Part shown: piece by piece, positions 17,451-26,275 of the stretch
Layout of the letters: each line of letters starts with the position of its first letter
Numbering within the stretch: position 1 is the first letter of the stretch
Assembly: GCA_007896885.1 (NCBI GenBank)
Contig: VOIU01000001.1
Location: 310,001 to 374,000 of the forward strand
Direction of reading: 5' to 3'
Source: Bacteroidaceae bacterium HV4-6-C5C
Lineage (GTDB): Bacteria; Bacteroidota; Bacteroidia; Bacteroidales; Bacteroidaceae
Length of the DNA: 64,000 bases
Made by a program: the position numbers and the translations under genes
Notes under the pieces: model-generated
What the model was told of the DNA's origin: nothing
Seen by the model: the letters and a program-made list of their open reading frames with translations, nothing else
Database searches by the model: none

Positions 17451-19616
17451 ATGAAATCATTAAAGCTAATATTAGCATTGGCTATTTTCTGTTTTTTGGA
17501 TATTAACGCCAAAAACATACCTATTCAAAAGTCGAGTTTAGTCGGAAAGAAGATTGTAGAATTTATCCCGACAGGCTTCGATCAAAGCAAAACCCCTTCA
17601 TTGATCCTCCAAAAGGAACCTGTTTCTATAGGAAGTGCTCCTAAAAGCTGGTCATTGATTCCCGAATTCACAGTGAAAGAGAACAAAGCCTCCGCTACTT
17701 TAAAAATCGCCGGAGATATCAGTCTCTATGGCGGCGGAGAAGTTACCGGTCCGCTTCTACGCAATGGACAACACATCAAATTGTGGAATACAGATACCGG
17801 TGCATATAGCGTAGAACAGGGGAAAAGGCTTTATCAATCGCATCCATGGGTTATGGGAGTCAGAAAAGACGGCTCTGCATTCGGTATTATCTTCGATACT
17901 TCATGGAAATCCGAACTCTATACTAACTCCACGGAGATCGTACTCAATACCGAAGGTGCATTATTCCGAGTATTCATTATAGACCGTGAATCTCCACAAG
18001 CTGTATTGAAAGGCTTATCCGAATTAACAGGAACAATAAAAATGCCTCCAAGATGGGCGTTAGGATATCATCAATGTCGCTTTTCTTACGACAGTGAGAC
18101 ACGCGTCCGTCAGATAGCCGACACTTTCCGCATCAAGAAGATACCTTGTGATGTGGTTTGGATGGATATCGATTATATGGAGGGATACAGAGTCTTCACA
18201 TTCAATAAAGATAGATTTTCCAATCCGAAAGCTTTGAACGACTACCTCCACCAAAAAGGTTTCAAGTCCGTATATATGATAGATCCTGGAGTAAAAGTCG
18301 ACCCGAACTATGGCGTTTATCAATCCGGAAGCGCCAAGAACATTTGGGTAAGAAAAGCAAATGGCGACGAATATCACGGTAAAGTATGGCCGGGCGACTG
18401 TACTTTCCCCGACTTTACACAACCGGAAGCCCGAAAATGGTGGAGCGGACTATACAAGGATTTTTTAGCTAAAGGAATAGACGGGGTATGGAATGACATG
18501 AACGAACCGGCTATTAACGATAGTGAGTTGCCCGAAAGTCAGAGACTGGGGACAATGCCTTATGATACCCCTCATAAAGGCGGGGGTACATTACCAGCAG
18601 GCCCTCACCTATTATATCATAATGCTTTCGGCAGACTGATGGTTCAGGCATCTTCCGAAGGAATAATGGCTGCAAATCCCGATAAGCGTCCATTCTTGCT
18701 GACCAGAGCAAATTTATTGGGTGGTCAGCGATATGCAGCAACATGGACCGGTGACAATTATGCAGGATGGGATCATCTCAAATTGTCCATCCCCATGTCT
18801 ATTACATTAGGCCTATCCGGACAACCGTTTAATGGTCCTGATATTGGTGGTTTCCTCGGAAATACCGAGCCTGATCTTTGGGGAAACTGGCTAGGCTTCG
18901 GAGTGTTCTTTCCCTTTGTACGCGGTCACGCTTGTGCAGGAACCAACAATAAAGAACCATGGGCTTATGGAGAAGCAATGGAAAACACCTCAAGAATAGC
19001 TCTTGAGCGTCGTTACCGCCTGCTCCCTTATATTTATACCTTATTTCACGAATCTTCACAGAGCGGATTACCGGTGATGAATCCGGTATTCTTCGCCGAT
19101 CCCAAAGATCTGAAACTGAGAAATGAACAGGAAGCTTTCTTATTAGGAGAAAACCTGCTAGTCATTCCGGCATTCTCTAAGAATCCGGCTTTACCTTCGG
19201 GCATTTGGGAAGAACTGAGTCTGGTCAACGGCGATTTATCAGATAAATATCAGGCTAAATTGAAAATTAAAGGTGGAAGTATCATACCGGCAGGAAAAAT
19301 CATTCAGAGTACTACCGAGAACTCATTTGCTCCCCTCACCTTACTTGTCTGTCTTGATAATCAGGGAAAAGCCGAAGGACAGCTATACACTGATGCCGGA
19401 GATGGTTGGGAGTTCAAGCAAGGTGGTTATTCACTTATGCACTTCACCGCAAAGAGAAATGGGAATGTAGTAAACATCAGGTTGGCTGATAAAAAAGGTG
19501 CCCGGAACGTAGAGAAGGATATTAAAGGTGTCAACATCGAACTGATTTACAAAGGTAAGACGTACAAAACATCAGGCACTATTAACGGTAATATGCAAAT
19601 AGAACTGAAGAACTAA
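17451..19616 (+). CDS. secreted glycoside hydrolase family 31 enzyme (alpha-glucosidase type)
   Basis: A 721-residue enzyme with an N-terminal signal peptide (MKSLKLILALAIFCF), so probably periplasmic. The N-terminal GH31 beta-sandwich precedes a (beta/alpha)8 barrel. The nucleophile is Asp349 in DGVWNDMNEP and the acid/base is Asp435 in ATWTGDNYAGW. PRWALGYHQCRFSY and DVVWMDIDYMEGY are also characteristic. GH31 includes alpha-glucosidases and alpha-xylosidases; WNDMNEP and the absence of long inserts favour alpha-glucosidase, but substrate is inferred. No SusC/D pair or other glycan genes flank it, so it is not in an obvious polysaccharide utilisation locus. Confidence 0.9.
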   Translation: MKSLKLILALAIFCFLDINAKNIPIQKSSLVGKKIVEFIPTGFDQSKTPSLILQKEPVSIGSAPKSWSLIPEFTVKENKASATLKIAGDISLYGGGEVTGPLLRNGQHIKLWNTDTGAYSVEQGKRLYQSHPWVMGVRKDGSAFGIIFDTSWKSELYTNSTEIVLNTEGALFRVFIIDRESPQAVLKGLSELTGTIKMPPRWALGYHQCRFSYDSETRVRQIADTFRIKKIPCDVVWMDIDYMEGYRVFTFNKDRFSNPKALNDYLHQKGFKSVYMIDPGVKVDPNYGVYQSGSAKNIWVRKANGDEYHGKVWPGDCTFPDFTQPEARKWWSGLYKDFLAKGIDGVWNDMNEPAINDSELPESQRLGTMPYDTPHKGGGTLPAGPHLLYHNAFGRLMVQASSEGIMAANPDKRPFLLTRANLLGGQRYAATWTGDNYAGWDHLKLSIPMSITLGLSGQPFNGPDIGGFLGNTEPDLWGNWLGFGVFFPFVRGHACAGTNNKEPWAYGEAMENTSRIALERRYRLLPYIYTLFHESSQSGLPVMNPVFFADPKDLKLRNEQEAFLLGENLLVIPAFSKNPALPSGIWEELSLVNGDLSDKYQAKLKIKGGSIIPAGKIIQSTTENSFAPLTLLVCLDNQGKAEGQLYTDAGDGWEFKQGGYSLMHFTAKRNGNVVNIRLADKKGARNVEKDIKGVNIELIYKGKTYKTSGTINGNMQIELKN

Positions 19617-19641
19617 AACCAACCCTATAGAGTAGCTTTCT

Positions 19642-19678
19642 CTTTTAGCGGGAATGCGGTCCAGCTTTCCGCTAAAAG
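19642..19678 (+). terminator. hairpin downstream of the GH31 gene (possible terminator)
   Basis: CTTTTAGCGGGAA pairs with TTTCCGCTAAAAG (13 pairs including one G-T) 26 bases after the GH31 stop. No T-run follows on the plus strand, so it could be a 3' stabilising hairpin rather than a terminator. Confidence 0.4.
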
Positions 19679-19770
19679 AACAATTGGAAACATTTTTGAA
19701 ACAATAATGATATATTATGCAGGCAAATGTCGTTTTTTAGCATAAACAATAAGAAAAAAGCTCTATTATA

Positions 19771-19800
19771 TTTGCATTTCAAAAAAAAGCGTTACTTTTG
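19771..19800 (+). promoter_or_regulatory. promoter of the Phe/Tyr operon leader
   Basis: TTTG at 19771-19774 and TACTTTTG at 19793-19800 are separated by 18 bases, a near-ideal Bacteroides -33/-7 pair. Transcription should start near 19807, about 23 bases before the leader peptide ATG. Confidence 0.65.
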
Positions 19801-19829
19801 CCCCTGTTAAAAAACAAATTCAAACAAGT

Positions 19830-19916
19830 ATGAACCTGTTTAGTCACACATTTTACTTCTTCTATTACTTTTACTTTAGCAACAGAGTAGAGCGGGAGTT
19901 TGTATGTGTCAAGTGA
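19830..19916 (+). CDS. Phe/Tyr leader peptide of the aromatic amino acid operon
   Basis: A 28-residue reading frame starting MNLFSHT, with residues 8-16 reading FYFFYYFYF: nine consecutive aromatic residues. In all there are seven Phe and four Tyr in 28 residues. It ends VCVK-stop 45 bases before a strong intrinsic terminator and directly upstream of pheA. This is the arrangement of leader peptides such as PheL of enterobacteria, where ribosome stalling on scarce charged tRNA decides between antiterminator and terminator. The mixed Phe and Tyr codons fit the mixed Phe and Tyr genes that follow. The peptide itself is not expected to have a function. Confidence 0.85.
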   Translation: MNLFSHTFYFFYYFYFSNRVEREFVCVK

Positions 19917-19996
19917 CAGTGATGCTTAAGAACTGATAGGAACTTAAATAGAAATATGAAATCCCGCTCCAGACAATGGATGCGGGATTTTTTTTT
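19890..19996 (+). promoter_or_regulatory. ribosome-mediated transcription attenuator of the Phe/Tyr operon
   Basis: Two exclusive structures can be drawn. The terminator pairs AAATCCCGCTCCA (19959-19971) with TGGA-T-GCGGGATTT (19977-19990), 13 pairs with one bulged T and a GACAA loop, followed by a T-run 19988-19996. The antiterminator pairs 19890-19905 (GAGCGGGA and the next eight bases, within leader codons 21-26) with 19954-19969 (ending TCCCGCTC), 15 of 16 positions including two G-T pairs. A ribosome stalled on codons 8-16 would leave 19890-19905 largely free and favour read-through; one reaching the stop at 19914 would cover part of it and favour termination. Confidence 0.85.
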
Positions 19997-20008
19997 AAAG
20001 AAAATGTT

Positions 20009-20857
20009 ATGAGGAAAATAGCCATTCAAGGGACACTAGGGTCGTATCACGATATTGCGGCACATAAATACTTTGAAGGAGAAGATATCGAATTAATCTG
20101 TTGCGCCACGTTCGAAGAAGTATTCGCAGCCATTAAGAAAGATAGCCATACCATAGGTATGCTGGCAATAGAAAACACCATTGCAGGTAGTTTGTTGCAA
20201 AACAATGAGTTGCTCAGACTAAGTGGAAGCCAGATTATAGGGGAATACAAGCTGAGAATATCACATTGCTTTGTATGTCTGCCGGAAGAAGACTGGAGTG
20301 ACATTACAGAAGTAAACTCCCACCCTATCGCTTTAATGCAATGCCGCGAATTCTTAAGTCAGCATCCGCGTATTAAAGTTGTGGAAGCGGAAGATACGGC
20401 ACTCAGCGCAGAAACCATAAAACGGGAGAAACTAAGCGGACACGCCGCTATCTGTTCCAAATTGGCGGCTGAGCGTTACGGCATGAAAATCCTTCAAGAA
20501 GGTATTGAAACAAACAAACACAATTTCACACGTTTTCTAATTGTAGCCGACCCTTGGCAAGTAGATGAGCTAAACAGACTCAATCACCGGGAGATCAACA
20601 AGTCCAGCATGGTTTTCACCTTACCACACACCGAAGGTAGTCTCTCACAAGTTTTATCCATATTGTCTTTTTACCGCATCAATCTGACCAAAATACAATC
20701 GTTACCTATTATCGGAAGAGAATGGGAATATCAATTTTACGTAGACATTGTCTTTGACAACTTACTGAAATATAAACAAGCCATTGCGGCCATCACGCCG
20801 TTGACTAAAGAACTAAAAATTTTAGGCGAATATGCAGAAGGTAAATCAAACATTTAA
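20009..20857 (+). CDS. pheA: prephenate dehydratase
   Basis: A 282-residue enzyme converting prephenate to phenylpyruvate for phenylalanine synthesis. The catalytic domain (about 1-185) starts RKIAIQGTLGSYHDIAAHKYF and includes LAIENTIAGSLLQNNELL and the active-site NFTRFLIVADP. An ACT domain follows (from about 205): FTLPHTEGSLSQVLSILSFY. Its Phe-binding ESRP motif reads QSLP, so feedback inhibition may differ. No chorismate mutase domain is fused. The start is ATG 20009; the in-frame ATG at 19976 lies inside the terminator hairpin. It is the first structural gene after the attenuator and overlaps the next gene by 26 bases. Confidence 0.95.
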   Translation: MRKIAIQGTLGSYHDIAAHKYFEGEDIELICCATFEEVFAAIKKDSHTIGMLAIENTIAGSLLQNNELLRLSGSQIIGEYKLRISHCFVCLPEEDWSDITEVNSHPIALMQCREFLSQHPRIKVVEAEDTALSAETIKREKLSGHAAICSKLAAERYGMKILQEGIETNKHNFTRFLIVADPWQVDELNRLNHREINKSSMVFTLPHTEGSLSQVLSILSFYRINLTKIQSLPIIGREWEYQFYVDIVFDNLLKYKQAIAAITPLTKELKILGEYAEGKSNI

Positions 20858-22025
20858 TATATTGCCGGCCAACCGCTTGGCAGATGTAAGTGAATATTAT
20901 TTCTCCAAGAAATTGCAAGAAGTAGCCCGGATGAATGCAGAAGGCAAGGATGTAATCAGCCTGGGCATCGGAAGCCCCGATATGCCTCCATCCGAGGATA
21001 CGATTGAGACACTTTGTCATGAAGCAAAAAACTCAAACGGACATGGTTACCAACCCTACACCGGTATCCCGGAACTAAGAAAAAGTTTTGCCGGATGGTA
21101 TAAGAAATGGTACCATGTGGAGCTGGATTCTGAGACAGAAATACAACCACTTATTGGTTCAAAAGAGGGTATATTGCATGTCACTTTGGCTTTTGTCAAT
21201 CCAGGTGAAGAGGTACTTGTACCTAATCCGGGATATCCTACATACACTTCACTCAGCAAAATACTGGGTGCAGAAGTTATTCATTATAATCTGAAAGAGG
21301 AGAATGAATGGATGCCCGATTTTGAAGAATTAGAACGCATGGATCTGAGCAAAGTGAAGTTGATGTGGACAAATTATCCAAACATGCCGACAGGTGCTAA
21401 CGCTACTCCTGAATTATACGAGAAATTGGTCAACTTTGCCCGCAAACACAATATTGTGATTGTCAACGACAACCCATATAGTTTTATCCTGAATGAACAC
21501 CCTTTGAGCATACTTAGCATACCGGGTGCAAAAGAATGCTGCATAGAACTCAACTCTATGAGTAAGAGCCATAACATGCCGGGATGGCGCATTGGAATGC
21601 TAGCCAGTAATGCCGAATTCATTCAATGGATATTGAAAGTAAAAAGCAATATTGACAGCGGAATGTTCCGGGCAATGCAACTGGCTGCCTCAAAGGCTTT
21701 GGATGCGGAAAAATCGTGGTACGAAGGAAATAACCGGAACTATCGTAACCGCCGGAAACTGGCTGGTGATATTATGCACGCTCTAGGATGCACCTACGAC
21801 GAAAAGCAGGTCGGCATGTTTCTTTGGGGAAAGATACCCACCAATTGTAAGGATGTAGAAGATCTGACGGAGAAAGTATTGCATGAAGCCCGGGTATTCA
21901 TTACTCCCGGATTCATATTCGGTTCGAATGGGAACCGTTTTATCCGCCTTTCTCTATGCTGTAAGGAAGATAAACTTACTGAAGCTTTACGACGGATTGA
22001 AGAGATTAATATAAAACAGGCTTGA
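20832..22025 (+). CDS. class I/II PLP aminotransferase (probably aromatic/prephenate-type)
   Basis: A 397-residue fold-type I aminotransferase. It opens RLADVSEYYFSKKLQEVARM, has ISLGIGSPDMPPSEDT, the VNDNPYSFI loop and the PLP lysine in LNSMSKSHNMPGWRIGM. Sequence style is that of the LL-diaminopimelate/aspartate aminotransferase group, but placement inside a Phe/Tyr operon and the overlap with pheA argue that it transaminates phenylpyruvate, hydroxyphenylpyruvate or prephenate. That specificity is inferred from context only. Confidence 0.88.
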   Translation: MQKVNQTFNILPANRLADVSEYYFSKKLQEVARMNAEGKDVISLGIGSPDMPPSEDTIETLCHEAKNSNGHGYQPYTGIPELRKSFAGWYKKWYHVELDSETEIQPLIGSKEGILHVTLAFVNPGEEVLVPNPGYPTYTSLSKILGAEVIHYNLKEENEWMPDFEELERMDLSKVKLMWTNYPNMPTGANATPELYEKLVNFARKHNIVIVNDNPYSFILNEHPLSILSIPGAKECCIELNSMSKSHNMPGWRIGMLASNAEFIQWILKVKSNIDSGMFRAMQLAASKALDAEKSWYEGNNRNYRNRRKLAGDIMHALGCTYDEKQVGMFLWGKIPTNCKDVEDLTEKVLHEARVFITPGFIFGSNGNRFIRLSLCCKEDKLTEALRRIEEINIKQA

Positions 22026-22092
22026 TGAACTGTGCTGAAAACAGTAGTCAAGTCATAAAATGAAGAATACAAATAATTAAAAGAATATAGAA

Positions 22093-23160
22093 ATGGAGCT
22101 TGAATTGGAATCTATTTTACTCCCGGGCGTGGAAGATAAACGCCCCATGATCATAGCTGGTCCGTGTAGTGCAGAAACGGAAGAGCAGGTAATGAGTACA
22201 GCAAAACAATTGTCTGAAAAAGGCATCAAAATGTTTCGTGCCGGAATATGGAAACCACGTACTAAACCCGGAGGATTTGAAGGAGTTGGTGTGGACGGTC
22301 TACCTTGGCTAAAAGAAGTGAAGAAAGAAACCGGGATGTATATTTCCACCGAGGTAGCTACTGCCAAGCATGTATATGAGGCATTAAAGGCAGGAATAGA
22401 TTTCCTATGGGTAGGTGCTCGCACTACAGCTAACCCTTTCGCCGTACAGGAAATAGCCGATGCACTAAAGGGAGTGGATATCCCGGTGTTAGTGAAGAAT
22501 CCGGTAAATCCTGACTTAGAGCTTTGGATCGGTGCACTGGAACGTATCAACAACGCAGGAATTAAAAGGCTGGGTGTTATCCATCGCGGTTTCAGCAGCT
22601 ATGATAAAAAGATCTACCGTAATCTACCACAGTGGCATATTCCGATAGAACTTCGCAGAAGAATCCCCAATTTGCCGATTATTTGTGATCCGAGCCATAT
22701 CGGAGGAAAGCGTGAGTTGATCGCTCCGCTCAGTCAACAGGCCATGGACTTAGGTTTCAACGGATTAATCATAGAAAGCCACTGCAACCCCGATTGTGCA
22801 TGGAGCGATGCAGAACAGCAGGTTACTCCGGATGTTCTAGATTACATTCTGAACTTGCTTGTCATCCGCAAAGAGACACAGACAACCGAAAGCCTCAGCC
22901 AATTGCGTAAACAAATCGACGAGTGCGACAACAACATTATACAGGAGTTATCTAAGCGTATGCGCATTGCTCGCGAAATAGGGACATTCAAGAAAGAGCA
23001 TGATATGACTATCCTCCAGACCGGTCGTTACAACGAAATCTTAGAGAAAAGAGGTTCACAAGGTGCTCTTTGCGGAATGGATTCGGAGTTTATTAAGAAA
23101 GTTTTCGAAGCAATACACGAGGAAAGTGTGAGACAACAAATGGAAATTATCAATAAATAA
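22093..23160 (+). CDS. bifunctional DAHP synthase / chorismate mutase
   Basis: A 355-residue fusion. The N-terminal 260 residues are a DAHP synthase of the KDO8P-synthase-like (type I-beta) group: MIIAGPCSAETEEQVMSTA, FRAGIWKPRTKPGGFEG, VGARTTANPF and CDPSHIGGKRELI. The C-terminal 80 residues are an AroQ-type chorismate mutase: LSQLRKQIDECDNNIIQELS and RMRIAREIGTFKKEHDM. It thus encodes the first shikimate step and the first committed Phe/Tyr step in one chain, and supplies the mutase missing from pheA and tyrA here. The fusion probably lets the mutase domain sense prephenate or chorismate to regulate the synthase. Confidence 0.95.
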   Translation: MELELESILLPGVEDKRPMIIAGPCSAETEEQVMSTAKQLSEKGIKMFRAGIWKPRTKPGGFEGVGVDGLPWLKEVKKETGMYISTEVATAKHVYEALKAGIDFLWVGARTTANPFAVQEIADALKGVDIPVLVKNPVNPDLELWIGALERINNAGIKRLGVIHRGFSSYDKKIYRNLPQWHIPIELRRRIPNLPIICDPSHIGGKRELIAPLSQQAMDLGFNGLIIESHCNPDCAWSDAEQQVTPDVLDYILNLLVIRKETQTTESLSQLRKQIDECDNNIIQELSKRMRIAREIGTFKKEHDMTILQTGRYNEILEKRGSQGALCGMDSEFIKKVFEAIHEESVRQQMEIINK

Positions 23161-23180
23161 AAGCCGGAAAGGTTAAAGCT

Positions 23181-23954
23181 ATGCGAATATTAATACTCGG
23201 AGCAGGCAAAATGGGCTCCTTCTTTACAGATATCTTAAGTTTTCAACACGAAACGGCCGTATATGATATAAACCCGCAGCAGTTGCGCTTTGTCTACAAC
23301 ACCTATAGATTCACAACTTTGGAAGAAATCAAAGATTTTGAGCCCGAATTGGTGATAAATGCCGTAACCGTAAAATATACCCTTGAAGCTTTTCGCAATA
23401 TTTTACCGGCACTTCCGAAAGATTGTATCATCAGTGATATTGCTTCTGTAAAGACCGGACTAAAGAAGTTTTATGAAGAAAGCGGTTTCCGTTATGTATC
23501 CTCACACCCCATGTTCGGCCCGACCTTTGCAAGTCTCAGCAACTTAAGCAGTGAAAGTGCAATCATTATTAATGAGAGTGATCATTTGGGTAAAGTTTTC
23601 TTCAAAGACCTTTATAACGGATTGAATCTCAATATATTTGAGTATACTTTTGATGAGCATGACGAAACCGTGGCTTATTCACTCTCCATACCGTTTGTCT
23701 CCAGTTTCGTTTTCGCAGCGGTAATGAAGCATCAGGAGGCTCCGGGGACCACTTTTAAGAAGCACATGGCTATCGCTAAAGGTGTGATGAGTGAAGACGA
23801 TTACCTGCTTCAGGAGATTCTTTTCAATCCCAGAACCCCTGCACAAGTCGAGAATATCCGGCTGGAACTGAAAAAGCTACTGGAAATAATCACCAATAAG
23901 GATGAAGAAGGAATGAAGAAATATCTTAAACGCATACGAACCAACATTCAATAG
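23181..23954 (+). CDS. tyrA: prephenate dehydrogenase
   Basis: A 257-residue NAD(P)-dependent enzyme oxidising prephenate to 4-hydroxyphenylpyruvate for tyrosine. The Rossmann loop is ILGAGKMGSFFTDIL; the conserved IISDIASVKTGLKKF and SHPMFGPTFASL carry the catalytic and substrate-binding residues. No ACT or chorismate mutase domain is attached, so it relies on the mutase of the preceding gene. It is the last gene of the operon, 20 bases behind the fusion gene, followed by a strong terminator at 24040-24082. Confidence 0.93.
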   Translation: MRILILGAGKMGSFFTDILSFQHETAVYDINPQQLRFVYNTYRFTTLEEIKDFEPELVINAVTVKYTLEAFRNILPALPKDCIISDIASVKTGLKKFYEESGFRYVSSHPMFGPTFASLSNLSSESAIIINESDHLGKVFFKDLYNGLNLNIFEYTFDEHDETVAYSLSIPFVSSFVFAAVMKHQEAPGTTFKKHMAIAKGVMSEDDYLLQEILFNPRTPAQVENIRLELKKLLEIITNKDEEGMKKYLKRIRTNIQ

Positions 23955-24039
23955 ACCAACCAATCTTCCCAAGATTGCAAATTGGAGAAAGATATAATTA
24001 AGGCGATAAGTTGGTAGTAATCTTCCGCTTGCAAAAAAT

Positions 24040-24082
24040 AATAAGCCCTTGTCAAAAAAATATTTGGCAAGGGCTTATTTTC
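24040..24082 (+). terminator. intrinsic terminator of the Phe/Tyr operon
   Basis: AATAAGCCCTTG (24040-24051) pairs perfectly with CAAGGGCTTATT (24068-24079), 12 pairs with a 16-base loop, running into TTTT. The loop contains the -33 element of the dnaG promoter. Confidence 0.8.
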
Positions 24083-24093
24083 TAGTAACTTTG
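24063..24093 (+). promoter_or_regulatory. dnaG promoter
   Basis: TTTG at 24063-24066 and TAACTTTG at 24086-24093 are 19 bases apart, a consensus Bacteroides promoter. Transcription should start near 24100, giving a leader of only about 12 bases before the dnaG ATG at 24112. Confidence 0.65.
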
Positions 24094-24111
24094 TATTTGC
24101 AAATAAAAACA

Positions 24112-26154
24112 ATGATAGATCAGGGAACAATAGACAGAATTCTGGATGCGGCGCAGATTGTTGACGTGGTATCCGAATTTGTTACGCTCAGGAAACGGGG
24201 AGTGAACTATGTAGGGTTATGTCCTTTTCATAACGAGAAAACACCTTCATTCAGTGTATCTCCCGCCAAAGGTTTATGCAAATGCTTTAGCTGTGGAAAA
24301 GGAGGAAATGTTGTTCATTTCATCATGGAGCATGAGCAAATGTCCTATTATGAGGCCCTGAAATATCTAGCCAAGAAATATGGCATTGAGATAAAAGAGA
24401 GGGAACTTACCAACGAAGAAAAAACAGCTCAAAGTACTCGAGAAAGTATGTTCATTGTGAATAATTTCGCACGTGATTATTTTCAAGATATCTTAAAGAA
24501 CAATCCCGAAGGACGAAATATAGGTATGAGCTATTTTCGGCAGCGTGGTTTTCGTGACGATATTATCGAGAAGTTCCAATTAGGCTATTCCATAGAAGCC
24601 AGAGATGCTTTTGCCCAAGAAGCTTTAAAGAAAGGATATAAAAAAGAGTTTCTTGTAAGAACTGGATTATGCTTGGAATCTGAAGATGGAAGGATACACG
24701 ATCGGTTCTGGGGGCGTGTAATGTTCCCGGTACATACATTATCCGGGAAAGTAGTGGCTTTCGGTGGGCGTGTGTTGAGTGCGCAGACCAAGAAAGTGAC
24801 CATGAAGTATGTCAACTCTCCCGAATCTGAAATTTACCACAAGAGCAATGAGCTTTACGGAATATTCTTCGCCAAACAAGCTATCGTAAAACAAGATCGT
24901 TGCTTCCTTGTCGAAGGTTATACGGATGTTATCTCAATGCATCAATCCGGAATAGAGAATGTAGTTGCCTCATCGGGAACATCTCTTACTCCGGGACAAA
25001 TCAGGCTAATACACCGTTTTACAAATAATATCACTGTCCTTTATGATGGAGATATGGCGGGTATCAAAGCTTCCATAAGGGGTATAGACATGCTTCTGGA
25101 AGAAGGTATGAATGTGAAAGTATGCCTTATACCGGATGGTGATGACCCCGACTCTTTCGCACGCAAGCATAACGCCACTGAATTTCAAGCATTCATACAG
25201 GAGCATGAAGCTGACTTCATCCGCTTCAAGACAAATCTTTTATTGGAAGAAGCCGGAAAGGATCCGATTAAACGGGCCGAACTGATTGCCGACATTGTAA
25301 GAAGCATATCTGTAATACCTGAAGCCATTGTTCGCGATGTGTACATCAAAGAATGTGGTTCAACATTACGGGTTGAAGAAAAGCTCTTGGTATCGGAAGT
25401 CGCTAAATTACGTGAGAGACAAGCGATTAAGCAAGCTGAACGAGACGACAGAGAGAAAAATCAGGGCAGGTACGTCGACCAAAGCTCATCAGCAGCGAAT
25501 CCAGCGCCACCTGAAGGTCTTATCTCCAGCGATAATACAGACCAACTAGCCGAAGAAGTATATTCTTCATTCATTCCCCAAGATGGGAAGGAAGGTCGGG
25601 AGTTTTATAAATACGAACGCCTTATTCTCCAGATGGTCATACGTTATGGTGAGAAAGTAATGTGCATCACTCACAATGATCAAGAAGAAGAAGTGCCTAT
25701 TACTGTGACCGAATACATCGTAAATGACTTGCGTGAAGATGATTTAGCCTTTCACAATCCATTGCACAGGCAAATATTATCAGAAGCTTCCGCCCATTTG
25801 AACCAGAACGGATTTACTGCAGAAAGATATTTTTTGAGTCATCCGGATCCTTCAATCAGCAAATTATGTGCAGAATTAATTAGTAACAGATATCAATTAA
25901 GCAAGTATCATTCTAAGACTCAAAAGTTGGTAAGTGATGAGGAACGGCTATACGAACTGGTACCAATGTTAATGGTAAACTTTAAGTATGCCATTGTCAG
26001 TGAAGAACTAAAGCACATGATGCTTGCACTCCAGGACCCTGCCATTGCAAATGACAATGAGAAATGCAATTCATTAATGCAGCGATACAGTGATCTGCGT
26101 AGAATACAGAGTGAAATGGCAAAGCGATTAGGAGACCGGGTTGTCCTTCCGTAG
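24112..26154 (+). CDS. dnaG: DNA primase
   Basis: A 680-residue replication primase synthesising RNA primers. The zinc-binding domain shows CPFH (Cys37, His40) and CFSC (Cys58, Cys61); the RNA polymerase core has FWGRVMFPVHTLSGKVVAFGGR; the Toprim domain has LVEGYTDVISMHQSG and LYDGDMAGIKAS with the metal-binding acidic residues. The C-terminal third, after a polar linker near residue 460, is the poorly conserved helicase-binding region. The start is MIDQGTIDRI at 24112; an in-frame ATG at 24049 lies inside the upstream terminator and before the promoter. Confidence 0.97.
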   Translation: MIDQGTIDRILDAAQIVDVVSEFVTLRKRGVNYVGLCPFHNEKTPSFSVSPAKGLCKCFSCGKGGNVVHFIMEHEQMSYYEALKYLAKKYGIEIKERELTNEEKTAQSTRESMFIVNNFARDYFQDILKNNPEGRNIGMSYFRQRGFRDDIIEKFQLGYSIEARDAFAQEALKKGYKKEFLVRTGLCLESEDGRIHDRFWGRVMFPVHTLSGKVVAFGGRVLSAQTKKVTMKYVNSPESEIYHKSNELYGIFFAKQAIVKQDRCFLVEGYTDVISMHQSGIENVVASSGTSLTPGQIRLIHRFTNNITVLYDGDMAGIKASIRGIDMLLEEGMNVKVCLIPDGDDPDSFARKHNATEFQAFIQEHEADFIRFKTNLLLEEAGKDPIKRAELIADIVRSISVIPEAIVRDVYIKECGSTLRVEEKLLVSEVAKLRERQAIKQAERDDREKNQGRYVDQSSSAANPAPPEGLISSDNTDQLAEEVYSSFIPQDGKEGREFYKYERLILQMVIRYGEKVMCITHNDQEEEVPITVTEYIVNDLREDDLAFHNPLHRQILSEASAHLNQNGFTAERYFLSHPDPSISKLCAELISNRYQLSKYHSKTQKLVSDEERLYELVPMLMVNFKYAIVSEELKHMMLALQDPAIANDNEKCNSLMQRYSDLRRIQSEMAKRLGDRVVLP

Positions 26155-26275
26155 CACCATCCGCTCTTTATTAACTAAAAAGAACCATTCATTCTTCCAA
26201 AAAAGAGATCCCCTATAGAAATTCTTCGAATGGCGGGTACCGCCAAAGAGATCACGCAGAGAAGTAGCGCCAACG

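Noticed and set aside
19976..20008. In-frame ATG 11 codons before pheA
   Set aside because: It lies within the terminator hairpin and T-run of the attenuator; the family N-terminus begins at RKIAIQG, so 20009 is used.
26231..26245. TGGCGG-GTA-CCGCCA hairpin as terminator of folE or dnaG
   Set aside because: The stem is only 6 bp and neither strand has a convincing T-run, so it may be chance.
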